Source: Armatimonadota bacterium (lineage in GTDB: Bacteria > Sysuimicrobiota > Sysuimicrobiia > Sysuimicrobiales > Humicultoraceae). From it: a stretch of DNA of 9,029 nt. The notes under the pieces are model-generated. The model searched no databases. It was not told the DNA's origin and was given only the letters and a program-made list of their open reading frames with translations. The stretch covers positions 1 through 9,029 of the forward strand of contig JACQHU010000115.1 in the NCBI GenBank assembly GCA_016198805.1, read 5' to 3'. Positions 1-6,538 of the stretch are shown in pieces. The translations under genes were made by a program, and so were the position numbers. Each line of letters opens with the position of its first letter. Position 1 is the stretch's first letter.

Positions 1-1119
1 CAGACGGTGCGGGACTTCGCCGCGCGCGAGATCCGGCCGCAGGCGCGGGAGTGGGACCGGCAGGGGACATTCCCCCTGGACCTGGTGCCGAAGATAGCCG
101 AACTGGGCCTCTGGGGCATGACCGTGCCCGCCGTGTACGGCGGATCGGGGCTGGAGATGATGAGCGTCGCCCTGGCTATCGAGGCCCTGGCCTGGGGCGA
201 CGGCGGGCTGGCCCTCTCCGTGGCCTCGCACAACTCCCTGTGCGCCGGGCACATCGCGGCGTTCGCCGGCGATGAGCAGCGACGGCGGTTCCTGCCTCGC
301 CTGGCCAGCGGCGACGCGCTGGGCGCCTGGTGCCTGACGGAGCCCGGCGCCGGGAGCGATGCGGCCGGTATCCAGACACGGGCGGAACGCCGGGGCGACC
401 GCTGGGTGCTCAACGGGACGAAGGTCTTCGTGACCCAGGGCAGCATCGCCGGCATCTACGTCGTGATGGCGGTGACCGGCCCGGGCACTGGCCGCGCGGG
501 GATCAGCGCGTTCATCGTCGAACGCGGCACCCCCGGTCTGGAGATCGGCCGGAAAGAGGACAAACTCGGCGTGCGCAGCAGCGACACCGCGGAGGTGCGG
601 TTCGTCGACTGCGAGGTGCCCGACGAGTGTCGCATCGGCCCGCAGGGCGACGGCTACCGCCAGGCCATGCGTACGCTCGAGCGCGGCCGGATCGGGATCG
701 CCGCCATGGCCGTGGGGATCGGCCGGGCCGCGCTGGACGCCGGCCTGGCGTACGCCAGAGAGCGGATGGCCTACGGTCGGCCGATCGCCGACCTGCAGGC
801 CATCCAGTTCATGCTGGCCGACATGGCCACCGAACTGGATGCGGCCTGGCTGTTGACCGAGCACGCCGCCGACCTGGCCGACCGCGGGCAGCCGTTCCGC
901 AAGGAAGCCTCGATGGCGAAACTCTTTGCGTCAGAGGCCGCCGCGCGCGCCGCGACCAGGGCGGTTCAGATCCACGGAGGATACGGCTTCATCAAAGACT
1001 ACCCGGTGGAACGCTTCTACCGGGACATCAAGCTCTGCGAGATCGGGGAAGGCACCAGCGAGGTGCAGCGCGCGATCATCTCCCGGATGATCCTCCAGGG
1101 CAGCGGAGGCGGCCGGTGA
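1..1119 (+). CDS. Acyl-CoA dehydrogenase, 5'-truncated by the window edge
   Basis: FAD-dependent acyl-CoA dehydrogenase, which oxidises an acyl-CoA to the trans-2-enoyl-CoA and passes electrons to electron-transfer flavoprotein in the cytoplasm. The reading frame is open from base 1, and the first residues (QTVRDFAAREIRP) match what normally lies about 15-20 residues into the family, so only a short N-terminus is missing; the GTG at base 7 is probably not the real start. Visible motifs are the flavin/substrate signature LTEPGAGSD (about 334-360), the helix with RMAYGRPIADLQAIQ (about 763-807), and the C-terminal IHGGYGF followed by EIGEGTSEVQR. The Glu of EGTSE, codon 1048-1050, is at the usual catalytic-base position. 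The length of about 373 visible residues fits the family. Chain-length or branched-chain specificity cannot be read from the sequence. The stop overlaps the next gene's start by 4 bases, implying translational coupling. Confidence 0.96.
   Translation, partial: QTVRDFAAREIRPQAREWDRQGTFPLDLVPKIAELGLWGMTVPAVYGGSGLEMMSVALAIEALAWGDGGLALSVASHNSLCAGHIAAFAGDEQRRRFLPRLASGDALGAWCLTEPGAGSDAAGIQTRAERRGDRWVLNGTKVFVTQGSIAGIYVVMAVTGPGTGRAGISAFIVERGTPGLEIGRKEDKLGVRSSDTAEVRFVDCEVPDECRIGPQGDGYRQAMRTLERGRIGIAAMAVGIGRAALDAGLAYARERMAYGRPIADLQAIQFMLADMATELDAAWLLTEHAADLADRGQPFRKEASMAKLFASEAAARAATRAVQIHGGYGFIKDYPVERFYRDIKLCEIGEGTSEVQRAIISRMILQGSGGGR
1105..1109 (+). promoter_or_regulatory. Shine-Dalgarno for the methyltransferase/MTHFR gene
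   Basis: GGAGG lies inside the last codons of the acyl-CoA dehydrogenase gene, 6 bases before the GTG at 1116. It supports that GTG over any upstream start in the same frame, which stays open back to 330 but encodes only Arg/Pro-rich shadow sequence with no family resemblance. Confidence 0.75.
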
Positions 1120-2972
1120 CCGATCCGCGCGGCCACCCCTTCCTGGCGCGTCTGGGCGAGGGGCCGCTGCTGGCCGATGGGGCCATGGGCACGATGCTGT
1201 ACGCCCGCGGCGTCCCGTTCGACCAGTGCTTCGACGCGGTGAACCTCACCAATCCTGACCTGGTCCGGGGGATCCATCGGGCCTATCTGGAGGCCGGGGC
1301 CGAGCTCCTGGAGACGAACACGTTCGGCGCGAACCGGTTGAAGCTCGCCGGCCACGGCCTGGCCGACCGCCTCGCCGAGATCAACGCGGCGGGCGCGCAG
1401 CTCGCGCACGAGGTGGCGGCATCGGCGGGCCGGCGCATCTGGATCGCGGGGTCGATCGGGCCGCTGGGCCGGCCGATGGCGCCTCTGGGCGCCGTCAGCC
1501 CGGAAGAGGCGACCGACGCGTTCGTCGGCCAGGCCCGCGCCCTGGCCGACGGTGGGGTCGACCTGCTGATCCTGGAGACGTTCACCGACCTCAACGAACT
1601 GGAGGCCGCGGTGCGCGGGGCGCAGCGAACCGCCGACCTTCCGATCATCGGGCAGATGACCTTCGCCCTCGATGGGCGGACGCTGCTCGGCTACGCGCCG
1701 GAAGAGATCGCCGCGAGGCTGGAGGCGCTGGGCGTGGCCGCCATCGGCGCCAACTGCAGCGTTGGGCCCTACGGCCTCCTGGAAGTCATGGAGCGGATGG
1801 CCACCGTGAGCAAGACGCCGCTGTCGGCGATGCCCAACGCCGGCCTGCCGTCGTATGCGGGCGGCCGCCTGGCGTATGTGGCGTCGCCGGCGTACATGGC
1901 GGAGCATGCCCGCGCCCTGGCCGAGATGGGCGTCGCGGTCATCGGCGGGTGCTGCGGCACGACGCCCGAGCACATCGCGGCCATGCGCGTCGCGATCGCC
2001 GGGCGGCAGCGGGGCCCCGCGCGTCCGAGCGCGACCGTCGCGGTGCCGCCGACCCCGCCTCCGGCGCCGGCGCCCGACCCCCCGGGCTCGCTGGCGCAGA
2101 GACTCGGGAAGCGGTTCGTCCTTACCGTGGAAGTCTCCCCGCCGCGCGGGGCGCGTGACGCTGATGAACTGGAGCACTGCCGCCGGCTGCGGGCGGCGGG
2201 GGTCGACGCCGTCGATGTGGCCGACAACCCGATGGCCAGGCTGCGCATGAGCCCCTGGGCCATGGCCGCGCGGATCCAGCGCGAAGTAGGGCTGGAAACG
2301 ATTCTCCACTTCACGACGCGCGACCGCAATCTCATCCGCCTGCAGTCTGATCTGCTGGCCGTGCACGCCCTGGGCATCCGCACCCTGCTGGTGCTCCGCG
2401 GGGACCTGCCGCAGACGGGGGATTACCCGCGGGCCACCGCCGTCTCCGATGTCCATCCGTCAGGCCTGGTGCGGATGATCAGGGGCTTCAATGAAGGCAA
2501 GGACGTCGCCGGCAACCTGATCGGCACACCGACGCGGTTTCTGGTGGGGGTCGCGCTGAACATGGCCGCCCGCGATCTCGACCGGGAACTGCGGGCGCTG
2601 GACCGCAAACTGGCTGCCGGGGCCGACTTCATCTGCACGATGCCGATCTTCGAGGCCGAGACGTTCGACCGGTTCCTCGCCCGCGTAGGGGAGGTGCCGG
2701 TCCCGGTGCTCGTGGGCGTCCTGCCGCTACACAGCCTCCGCCACGCCGAGTTCCTGCACAACGAGCTCCCCGGCATGGTGGTTCCCGAGGCGATCCGGGC
2801 GCAGATGCGTCAGGCGCGCGACGGCCGGGAGACGGGCATGCGCCTGGCACGCGAGCTGCTGCTGGCCCTTCGCGACCGGGCGGCCGGCGCCTACCTGGTG
2901 CCGTCGTTCGGCCGCTACGATCGCATCGCGGACCTCGCCAGCGAGATGCGGGCCGCGCTCGCGACACGGTAG
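1116..2972 (+). CDS. Bifunctional homocysteine S-methyltransferase / methylenetetrahydrofolate reductase (YitJ-type fusion)
   Basis: 618-residue fusion. Residues 1 to about 295 form a homocysteine S-methyltransferase domain: ADGAMGT at 20-26, and the zinc/thiol ligands Cys214 (in GANCSVGP) and Cys279-Cys280 (in GGCCGTTPEH). A Pro/Ala-rich linker follows (about 296-325). Residues from about 326 to the end form a MetF-like (beta/alpha)8 flavoprotein reducing 5,10-methylene- to 5-methyl-tetrahydrofolate: Glu339 in the VEVSPP motif corresponds to the catalytic Glu of MetF, HFTTRDRN is at 398-405, and the flavin-contacting RGD at 428-430. Length matches Bacillus YitJ (about 610 residues). The pterin- and cobalamin-binding modules of full MetH are absent, so the methyl donor of the first domain is not certain. 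Start is GTG, overlapping the upstream stop as GTGA and preceded by GGAGG. Role: methionine synthesis and folate one-carbon flow, cytoplasmic. Confidence 0.95.
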   Translation: MTDPRGHPFLARLGEGPLLADGAMGTMLYARGVPFDQCFDAVNLTNPDLVRGIHRAYLEAGAELLETNTFGANRLKLAGHGLADRLAEINAAGAQLAHEVAASAGRRIWIAGSIGPLGRPMAPLGAVSPEEATDAFVGQARALADGGVDLLILETFTDLNELEAAVRGAQRTADLPIIGQMTFALDGRTLLGYAPEEIAARLEALGVAAIGANCSVGPYGLLEVMERMATVSKTPLSAMPNAGLPSYAGGRLAYVASPAYMAEHARALAEMGVAVIGGCCGTTPEHIAAMRVAIAGRQRGPARPSATVAVPPTPPPAPAPDPPGSLAQRLGKRFVLTVEVSPPRGARDADELEHCRRLRAAGVDAVDVADNPMARLRMSPWAMAARIQREVGLETILHFTTRDRNLIRLQSDLLAVHALGIRTLLVLRGDLPQTGDYPRATAVSDVHPSGLVRMIRGFNEGKDVAGNLIGTPTRFLVGVALNMAARDLDRELRALDRKLAAGADFICTMPIFEAETFDRFLARVGEVPVPVLVGVLPLHSLRHAEFLHNELPGMVVPEAIRAQMRQARDGRETGMRLARELLLALRDRAAGAYLVPSFGRYDRIADLASEMRAALATR

Positions 2973-2978
2973 GGCGTC

Positions 2979-3722
2979 GTGGCGCGGGCTGTTGCCGTCG
3001 AGGGGCGCCGCCTCATCAAGGCGCCGGTCCAGCGCGTCTGGCAGCTCCTGAACCGTCTGGAATCGCATCCCCGGTACACCATGCTCTGGCTGGCCGCCGA
3101 TCTGCAGGAGCGGTCGGCGACCTCCGCGATCGTCGAGTGCCGCGGGTTCTTCGGCGGGCTTCCGATCGTCTCGGTGCAGCGATTCGTGCTGCGGCCGCCG
3201 ACCCGGATGGAGTTCCGGCAGATTCGCGGCGAACTGCGGGACCTGACCGGCGCCTATCTTCTTAAGGACGACGAGGGGGAGACCGAGCTCGTCTGCCAGA
3301 TCGCGGTCGATGCAGGCATTCCGCTGTTCTCCGACGCCGCGGTCCAGCAGATTCTGGCAGGCCATATCGAGGTGACGCTGGCGAGGATCAAGGCGACGGC
3401 CGAGCGCGATCTGGTCCGCGTCTTCCCGCGCCGCAGCCGCGCCGCGGAGGCCGCGGGTCAGCCTTCTGAACCGGCCGAGGACGCCGAGGCCGACGAGATG
3501 GCCGAAGCGGCAGCCGCAGGTCCCGCGGAGGCCGGCGCGGGCGCCCAAAGCGTCCCATCGGCCACGACGGACGGAGCGGCGCCAGGCGAGGCCGGCCGGG
3601 ACGGCACCGGACCCCTAGCGGCCGGCGATGCCCGGCCACGCGAACCCCGCCGACGGAAGCGCCGCAGGGGCAGCCGCCGGCGGCGTGGCAACGCCCAGGG
3701 GCAGGGCACTGCCCCGGGGTAG
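2979..3722 (+). CDS. SRPBCC (START-like, COQ10/RatA/cyclase-like) protein with disordered, Arg-rich C-terminal tail
   Basis: 247 residues. Residues about 8-144 read as a SRPBCC helix-grip domain: an opening IKAPVQRVWQLLNRLESHPRY helix-strand unit, a central RPPTRMEFRQIRGELRDLTGAYLL beta segment, and a terminal helix (about 119-144) ending in KATAERD. This fold binds hydrophobic ligands (lipids, quinones, polyketides); the specific ligand is not evident. From about 148 the protein changes character: an Ala/Glu/Asp/Gly-rich stretch with no predicted fold (about 153-222), then a basic block R224-R236 broken only by Lys227, Gly231 and Ser232, then a Gly/Gln-rich end. Start GTG lies 6 bases after the previous stop with only a weak AGGG before it, suggesting coupling. 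No signal peptide or membrane segment is seen. Function unknown; the tail suggests binding of RNA, ribosome or acidic lipid, by inference only. Confidence 0.82.
   Translation: MARAVAVEGRRLIKAPVQRVWQLLNRLESHPRYTMLWLAADLQERSATSAIVECRGFFGGLPIVSVQRFVLRPPTRMEFRQIRGELRDLTGAYLLKDDEGETELVCQIAVDAGIPLFSDAAVQQILAGHIEVTLARIKATAERDLVRVFPRRSRAAEAAGQPSEPAEDAEADEMAEAAAAGPAEAGAGAQSVPSATTDGAAPGEAGRDGTGPLAAGDARPREPRRRKRRRGSRRRRGNAQGQGTAPG
3698..3715 (+). repeat. Perfect 7-bp hairpin at the end of the SRPBCC gene
   Basis: GGGGCAG (3698-3704) and CTGCCCC (3709-3715) form a perfect stem with a 4-base loop, 4 bases before the stop codon of the SRPBCC gene. No T tract follows (GGGGTAGAGC), so this is not a canonical intrinsic terminator. 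It may still mark the transcript end or slow the polymerase. Confidence 0.45.
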
Positions 3723-3725
3723 AGC

Positions 3726-3780
3726 GAGGGACAGGGTATTTCAGGTCGGCATGATGGCCGCAGACCCGTCGATGTCCCTC
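3726..3780 (+). repeat. 8-bp inverted repeat enclosing a structured intergenic segment
   Basis: GAGGGACA (3726-3733) is exactly complementary to TGTCCCTC (3773-3780). Inside it, GGGT (3734-3737) can pair with ACCC (3764-3767), and CGGC (3747-3750) with GCCG (3757-3760) around an ATGATG loop. The element begins 4 bases after the SRPBCC stop codon. No T run follows. It could be a 3' stabilising structure or a weak terminator. In GC-rich DNA an 8-bp match at this distance can arise by chance. Confidence 0.35.
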
Positions 3781-3844
3781 CCGGTGCAGGCCGCTGAGCC
3801 CTTGCCGCCCTTGCCCCGGCGCGTAGCCGGGTGCGGGCGATGAA

Positions 3845-3853
3845 TGTTACACT
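3845..3853 (+). promoter_or_regulatory. Possible extended -10 promoter for the Mrp operon
   Basis: TG-T-TACACT fits the extended -10 pattern TGnTATAAT with 4 of 6 hexamer bases, including the conserved first T, second A and last T. It lies in the most AT-rich patch of the longest intergenic gap. No good -35 hexamer lies 16-18 bases upstream (that position is the GC-rich hairpin at 3815-3831), which is tolerated by extended -10 promoters. A start near 3860 would give a leader of about 60 bases before the ATG at 3923. Confidence 0.42.
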
Positions 3854-3867
3854 TTGAGCGTAGGCAC

Positions 3868-3893
3868 GTCCGGCCGTCCGCCCGATTCCGGAC
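3868..3893 (+). repeat. Inverted repeat in the putative Mrp leader with two alternative pairings
   Basis: GTCCGG (3868-3873) pairs perfectly with CCGGAC (3888-3893) across 14 bases. A second GTCCG (3876-3880) can instead pair with CGGAC (3889-3893) over an 8-base loop, so the two stems are mutually exclusive. The element ends 17 bases before the Shine-Dalgarno and does not mask it directly. It may be incidental in GC-rich DNA. Confidence 0.3.
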
Positions 3894-3907
3894 TCCTGCA
3901 CCTGTCA

Positions 3908-3921
3908 GGGAGGAGGAGAGG
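3908..3921 (+). promoter_or_regulatory. Strong Shine-Dalgarno deciding the Mrp start
   Basis: GGGAGGAGGAGAGG contains AGGAGG at 3911-3916, 6 bases from the ATG at 3923. This is the strongest class of ribosome site in the window. It argues for initiation at 3923 instead of the in-frame TTG at 3854, which overlaps the putative -10 end and has no ribosome site. Confidence 0.85.
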
Positions 3922-3922
3922 C

Positions 3923-5035
3923 ATGTTTCGCCGCCAGGTTGGTCCCACGCGTGAGCAGATTCTCGAGGCGCTCCGAGACGTGCACGACCCCGAACTGCAC
4001 AAGAGCATCGTCGAGCTGGATATGGTCCGCGAGATCGCCGTCCGGGACGGGGTCGTGACCGTCGAGGCCCTGCTTACCATCAGCGGATGCCCGCTGCGCG
4101 AGACGATCGTCCAGTCCATCAGAGACCGCATCGGGGGCCTGCCCGGCGTGCGGGAGGTCGACGTGCGCCTCGGGGTGATGAGCCAAGACCAGCGGCAGGG
4201 GCTCATCCAGAAGCTGCGCGGCGGGGAGATGCACCCGGCCAGGCAGTCGGCGTTTCTCACCGCCGAATCTCCCACCCGGGTGGTGGCGGTGGCCAGCGGC
4301 AAGGGCGGTGTCGGCAAGTCGACGGTCACGGTGAACCTGGCCATGGCGCTGGCGGCCGACGGGCGTCGGGTCGGCATCATCGATGCCGACGTCTACGGGT
4401 TCTCCATCCCCCGCATGCTGGGCATCTCCGGGCGGCCGACCGCCATCGACCAGATGCTGATCCCGCTGGAGCGCGACGGCATCCGCGTCATGTCCATTGG
4501 CTTCCTGGTGCCGGACGAAAGCGAGGCCATCGTGTGGCGCGGGCCGATGCTCCACAAGGCGCTGGTGACGTTCATCACGGAAGTCCACTGGGGCGATGAC
4601 CTGGAGTACCTGTTCATGGACCTGCCGCCCGGTACCGGCGATATCTCGTTGAGCATCGCCCAGACCCTGCCGCAGGCGAGCATGCTGATCGTGACGACCC
4701 CGCAGCCCGCTGCCGCCAGCGTGGCCCAGCGCGCGGGGAAGATGGCGGAGAAGGTCAACATGGAGGTCATCGGCGTGATCGAGAACATGTCGGGCTTCAG
4801 CCCATCTCCCGGCGCGCCGCCCATCGACCTGTTCGGCCGCGGCGGCGGCCTGCGGCTGGCCGAGCAGCTCGGCGTCCCGCTGCTGGGAGAGATCCCGATC
4901 GACATCGCCGTGCGCGAGGGGAGCGATAGCGGCGAACCAGTGGTCAAGAGTCACCCCGACAGCCCATCAGCCAGAGCGCTGCGCGAGGCCGCGCGCCGTC
5001 TCGCCAAACGGCTGCCGGTCGGCGCCAGGACGTAA
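3923..5035 (+). CDS. mrp: Mrp/ApbC-family P-loop ATPase (Fe-S cluster carrier type), lacking the C-terminal CxxC
   Basis: 370 residues. The N-terminal MIP18/DUF59 domain (about 8-85) has DPEL and the conserved Cys56 in SGCPLRETI. A MinD/ParA-like ATPase domain follows, with the deviant Walker A GKGGVGKST (126-134, signature Lys127 and P-loop Lys132), DADVYG just after it, and the Walker B region DLPPGTGD (233-240). The family assembles or transfers Fe-S clusters in the cytoplasm. After the conserved NMS (288-290), where most Mrp/ApbC proteins carry a cluster-bridging CxxC, this protein reads GFSPSPGAPP with no cysteine, then resumes with DLFGRGGG and LGEIPID. Actinobacterial Mrp proteins are known to lack this CxxC too, so this may be a lineage form, not a broken protein. 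First gene of the right block; the aldehyde dehydrogenase starts 6 bases after its stop. Confidence 0.95.
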   Translation: MFRRQVGPTREQILEALRDVHDPELHKSIVELDMVREIAVRDGVVTVEALLTISGCPLRETIVQSIRDRIGGLPGVREVDVRLGVMSQDQRQGLIQKLRGGEMHPARQSAFLTAESPTRVVAVASGKGGVGKSTVTVNLAMALAADGRRVGIIDADVYGFSIPRMLGISGRPTAIDQMLIPLERDGIRVMSIGFLVPDESEAIVWRGPMLHKALVTFITEVHWGDDLEYLFMDLPPGTGDISLSIAQTLPQASMLIVTTPQPAAASVAQRAGKMAEKVNMEVIGVIENMSGFSPSPGAPPIDLFGRGGGLRLAEQLGVPLLGEIPIDIAVREGSDSGEPVVKSHPDSPSARALREAARRLAKRLPVGART

Positions 5036-5041
5036 GTCGCT

Positions 5042-6538
5042 ATGAGCGAGCCCGTCGCCGTGACCCAGGGGCGCAACTACATCGGGGGCCGTTGGGTCGA
5101 GAGCGCCAGCGGACGGATGCTGGAGTCTCTGGACCCCGCCACCGGCGAGGTCCTGGGACTCGTCCCCGACTCCACGGCCGAAGACGTCGACCGGGCCATG
5201 CGCGCCGGCGCAGATGCGTGGCCCCGATGGCGCGCCACCCCGGCCCCGCGTCGGGCCGAGATCCTCTACCGGGCGGCCGAACTGCTCGTCCGCCGGAAGG
5301 AGGACCTGGCGCGCCTGATGACGCGTGAGATGGGCAAAATCCTGCCCGAGACCCGCGGGGACGTCCAGGAAGCCATCGACATGACGTACTTCATCGCGGG
5401 GGAAGGTCGGCGTCTGCACGGCTATACCACGCCCAGTGAGATGCCGCGCAAGGCGGCCTACTGCCTGCGCGCGCCGCTGGGGGTGGTGGGTGTCATCACC
5501 CCGTGGAACTTCCCGATGGCGATTCCCTCGTGGAAGATCACCCCCGCGCTGGTCTGCGGCAACACCGTGGTGTTCAAGCCGGCGCCCGAGACGCCGCTGG
5601 TCGCCGCCGCCTACGTGGCGCTGCTGGAAGAAGCCGGCGTGCCGCAGGGGGTGTTGAATCTGGTCACCGGAGGTGACGAGGCCGGCGCGGCGCTGGTGGA
5701 TCACCCCGGCGTGGCGCTGATCTCATTCACCGGCTCGACCGAGGTGGGCCTGCAGGTGGCCGCCAGGTGCGCGGCGCGGGGGGTGCGCGTCTCGCTGGAG
5801 ATGGGCGGCAAGAACGCGGCCATCGTCCTCGATGATGCGGACCTGGATCTGGTCGCCGACGCCCTCACCTGGAGCGCCTTCGGCACCACGGGCCAGCGGT
5901 GTACGGCGTGCAGCCGTATCGTCGTCACGCCGCGAGTGCACGACGCTGTGGTGGATCGGCTGGCCGGGCGCGCGGGGAGGCTGCGCGTGGGGAGCGGGCT
6001 GGATGCGCAGACCGAGATGGGCCCGCTGGTCAGCGAGCGCCAGCGCGAACGTGTCGAGCGGTACGTCGGCATCGGCCACCGGGAAGGGGTGCGGGTCGCA
6101 GTCGGCGGCGAGCGCCTGACCACGGCCGGATTCGAGCGAGGGTTCTTCTACGCGCCGACGATCCTGGACGGCGTCCGGCCGCAGATGCGGGTCGCCCAGG
6201 AGGAGATCTTCGGCCCGGTGGTCGGGGTGATCGACTGCACCAGCCTCGATGAAGCCTTCGAGATCGTCAACGGTGTGCGCTACGGCCTGTCGGCATCGAT
6301 CTTCACCCGGGACATCTCGGCCGCCATGCGCGCCATCGAAGAGATCCGGACCGGGATCGTCTACGTGAACCACGGCACCATCGGCGCCGAGGTCCACCTG
6401 CCCTTTGGCGGCACCCGGCAGACCGGGAACGGCCACCGGGAAGGCGGCCTGCAGGTGCTGGATGTCTTCACCGAGTGGAAGAGTGTCTACATCGACTACA
6501 GCGGCCGGCTGCAGAGGGCGCAGATTGATCGCGACTGA
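5042..6538 (+). CDS. NAD(P)-dependent aldehyde dehydrogenase
   Basis: 498 residues, the normal length for the aldehyde dehydrogenase superfamily; it oxidises an aldehyde to the acid with NAD(P)+ in the cytoplasm. Catalytic residues are all present: Asn156 in TPWNFP, Glu253 in LEMGGK, and the nucleophile Cys287 in GQRCTACSR. The cofactor-binding FTGSTEVG motif lies between, and EEIFGPVV and PFGG occur in the C-terminal part. The C-terminus (TGNGHREGG, then WKSVYIDYSGRLQRAQID) resembles a bacterial semialdehyde dehydrogenase subgroup, and the GQRCTA-SR motif recalls ketoglutarate-semialdehyde dehydrogenases. Substrate is not resolvable here; alternatives include succinate-semialdehyde or 1-pyrroline-5-carboxylate type enzymes. 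The ATG is 6 bases after the Mrp stop, with AGGA at 5027-5030 as a weak ribosome site. Its last 14 bases overlap the next gene. Confidence 0.94.
   Translation: MSEPVAVTQGRNYIGGRWVESASGRMLESLDPATGEVLGLVPDSTAEDVDRAMRAGADAWPRWRATPAPRRAEILYRAAELLVRRKEDLARLMTREMGKILPETRGDVQEAIDMTYFIAGEGRRLHGYTTPSEMPRKAAYCLRAPLGVVGVITPWNFPMAIPSWKITPALVCGNTVVFKPAPETPLVAAAYVALLEEAGVPQGVLNLVTGGDEAGAALVDHPGVALISFTGSTEVGLQVAARCAARGVRVSLEMGGKNAAIVLDDADLDLVADALTWSAFGTTGQRCTACSRIVVTPRVHDAVVDRLAGRAGRLRVGSGLDAQTEMGPLVSERQRERVERYVGIGHREGVRVAVGGERLTTAGFERGFFYAPTILDGVRPQMRVAQEEIFGPVVGVIDCTSLDEAFEIVNGVRYGLSASIFTRDISAAMRAIEEIRTGIVYVNHGTIGAEVHLPFGGTRQTGNGHREGGLQVLDVFTEWKSVYIDYSGRLQRAQIDRD
6513..6518 (+). promoter_or_regulatory. 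Ribosome site supporting a TTG start for the TPR gene
   Basis: AGAGGG inside the end of the aldehyde dehydrogenase gene lies 6 bases before the TTG at 6525. The next in-frame candidate, ATG at 6576, has no such site and would remove the basic n-region of the signal peptide. Confidence 0.5.

Larger units (their letters stand above)
3723..3922 (+). other. Intergenic region separating two gene blocks
   Basis: The only gap longer than 40 bases in the window. It contains inverted repeats at 3726-3780 and 3815-3831 (CCCGGC/GCCGGG, 5-base loop), a local drop in GC at 3841-3856 carrying a possible promoter, a leader inverted repeat at 3868-3893, and the Mrp Shine-Dalgarno. Short open frames across it (for example a plus-strand frame running 3628-3843) are Arg/Pro-rich and look like shadows, so I call no gene here. 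Confidence 0.7.

Noticed and set aside
330..1115. In-frame open extension upstream of the methyltransferase/MTHFR GTG
   Set aside because: Arg/Pro-rich shadow of the acyl-CoA dehydrogenase gene. Family similarity starts right after GTG 1116, which has its own GGAGG.
1017..2456. Long minus-strand open frame (479 codons) opposite the methyltransferase/MTHFR gene
   Set aside because: Composition is Arg/His/Gly/Pro-rich with no recognisable domain. Long antisense frames are expected opposite GC-rich genes with G/C third positions.
3698..3725. Intrinsic terminator after the SRPBCC gene
   Set aside because: The stem is perfect, but the following bases are GGGGTAGAGC with no U run, so I list it only as a hairpin.
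3628..3843. Small plus-strand frame across the SRPBCC end and intergenic gap
   Set aside because: Begins inside the SRPBCC tail in another frame, is low-complexity Ala/Arg/Pro, and has no ribosome site or hydrophobic pattern.
3854..3922. N-terminal extension of Mrp from TTG 3854
   Set aside because: It overlaps the end of the putative -10 element and has no ribosome site. The ATG at 3923 has AGGAGG at ideal spacing and matches where the family begins.
3905..4954. Minus-strand open frame (349 codons) opposite Mrp, and similar ones at 2727-3548, 4967-5704 and 5723-6601
   Set aside because: All mirror well-recognised plus-strand enzymes and show shadow-type composition. No ribosome site or family motif was seen.
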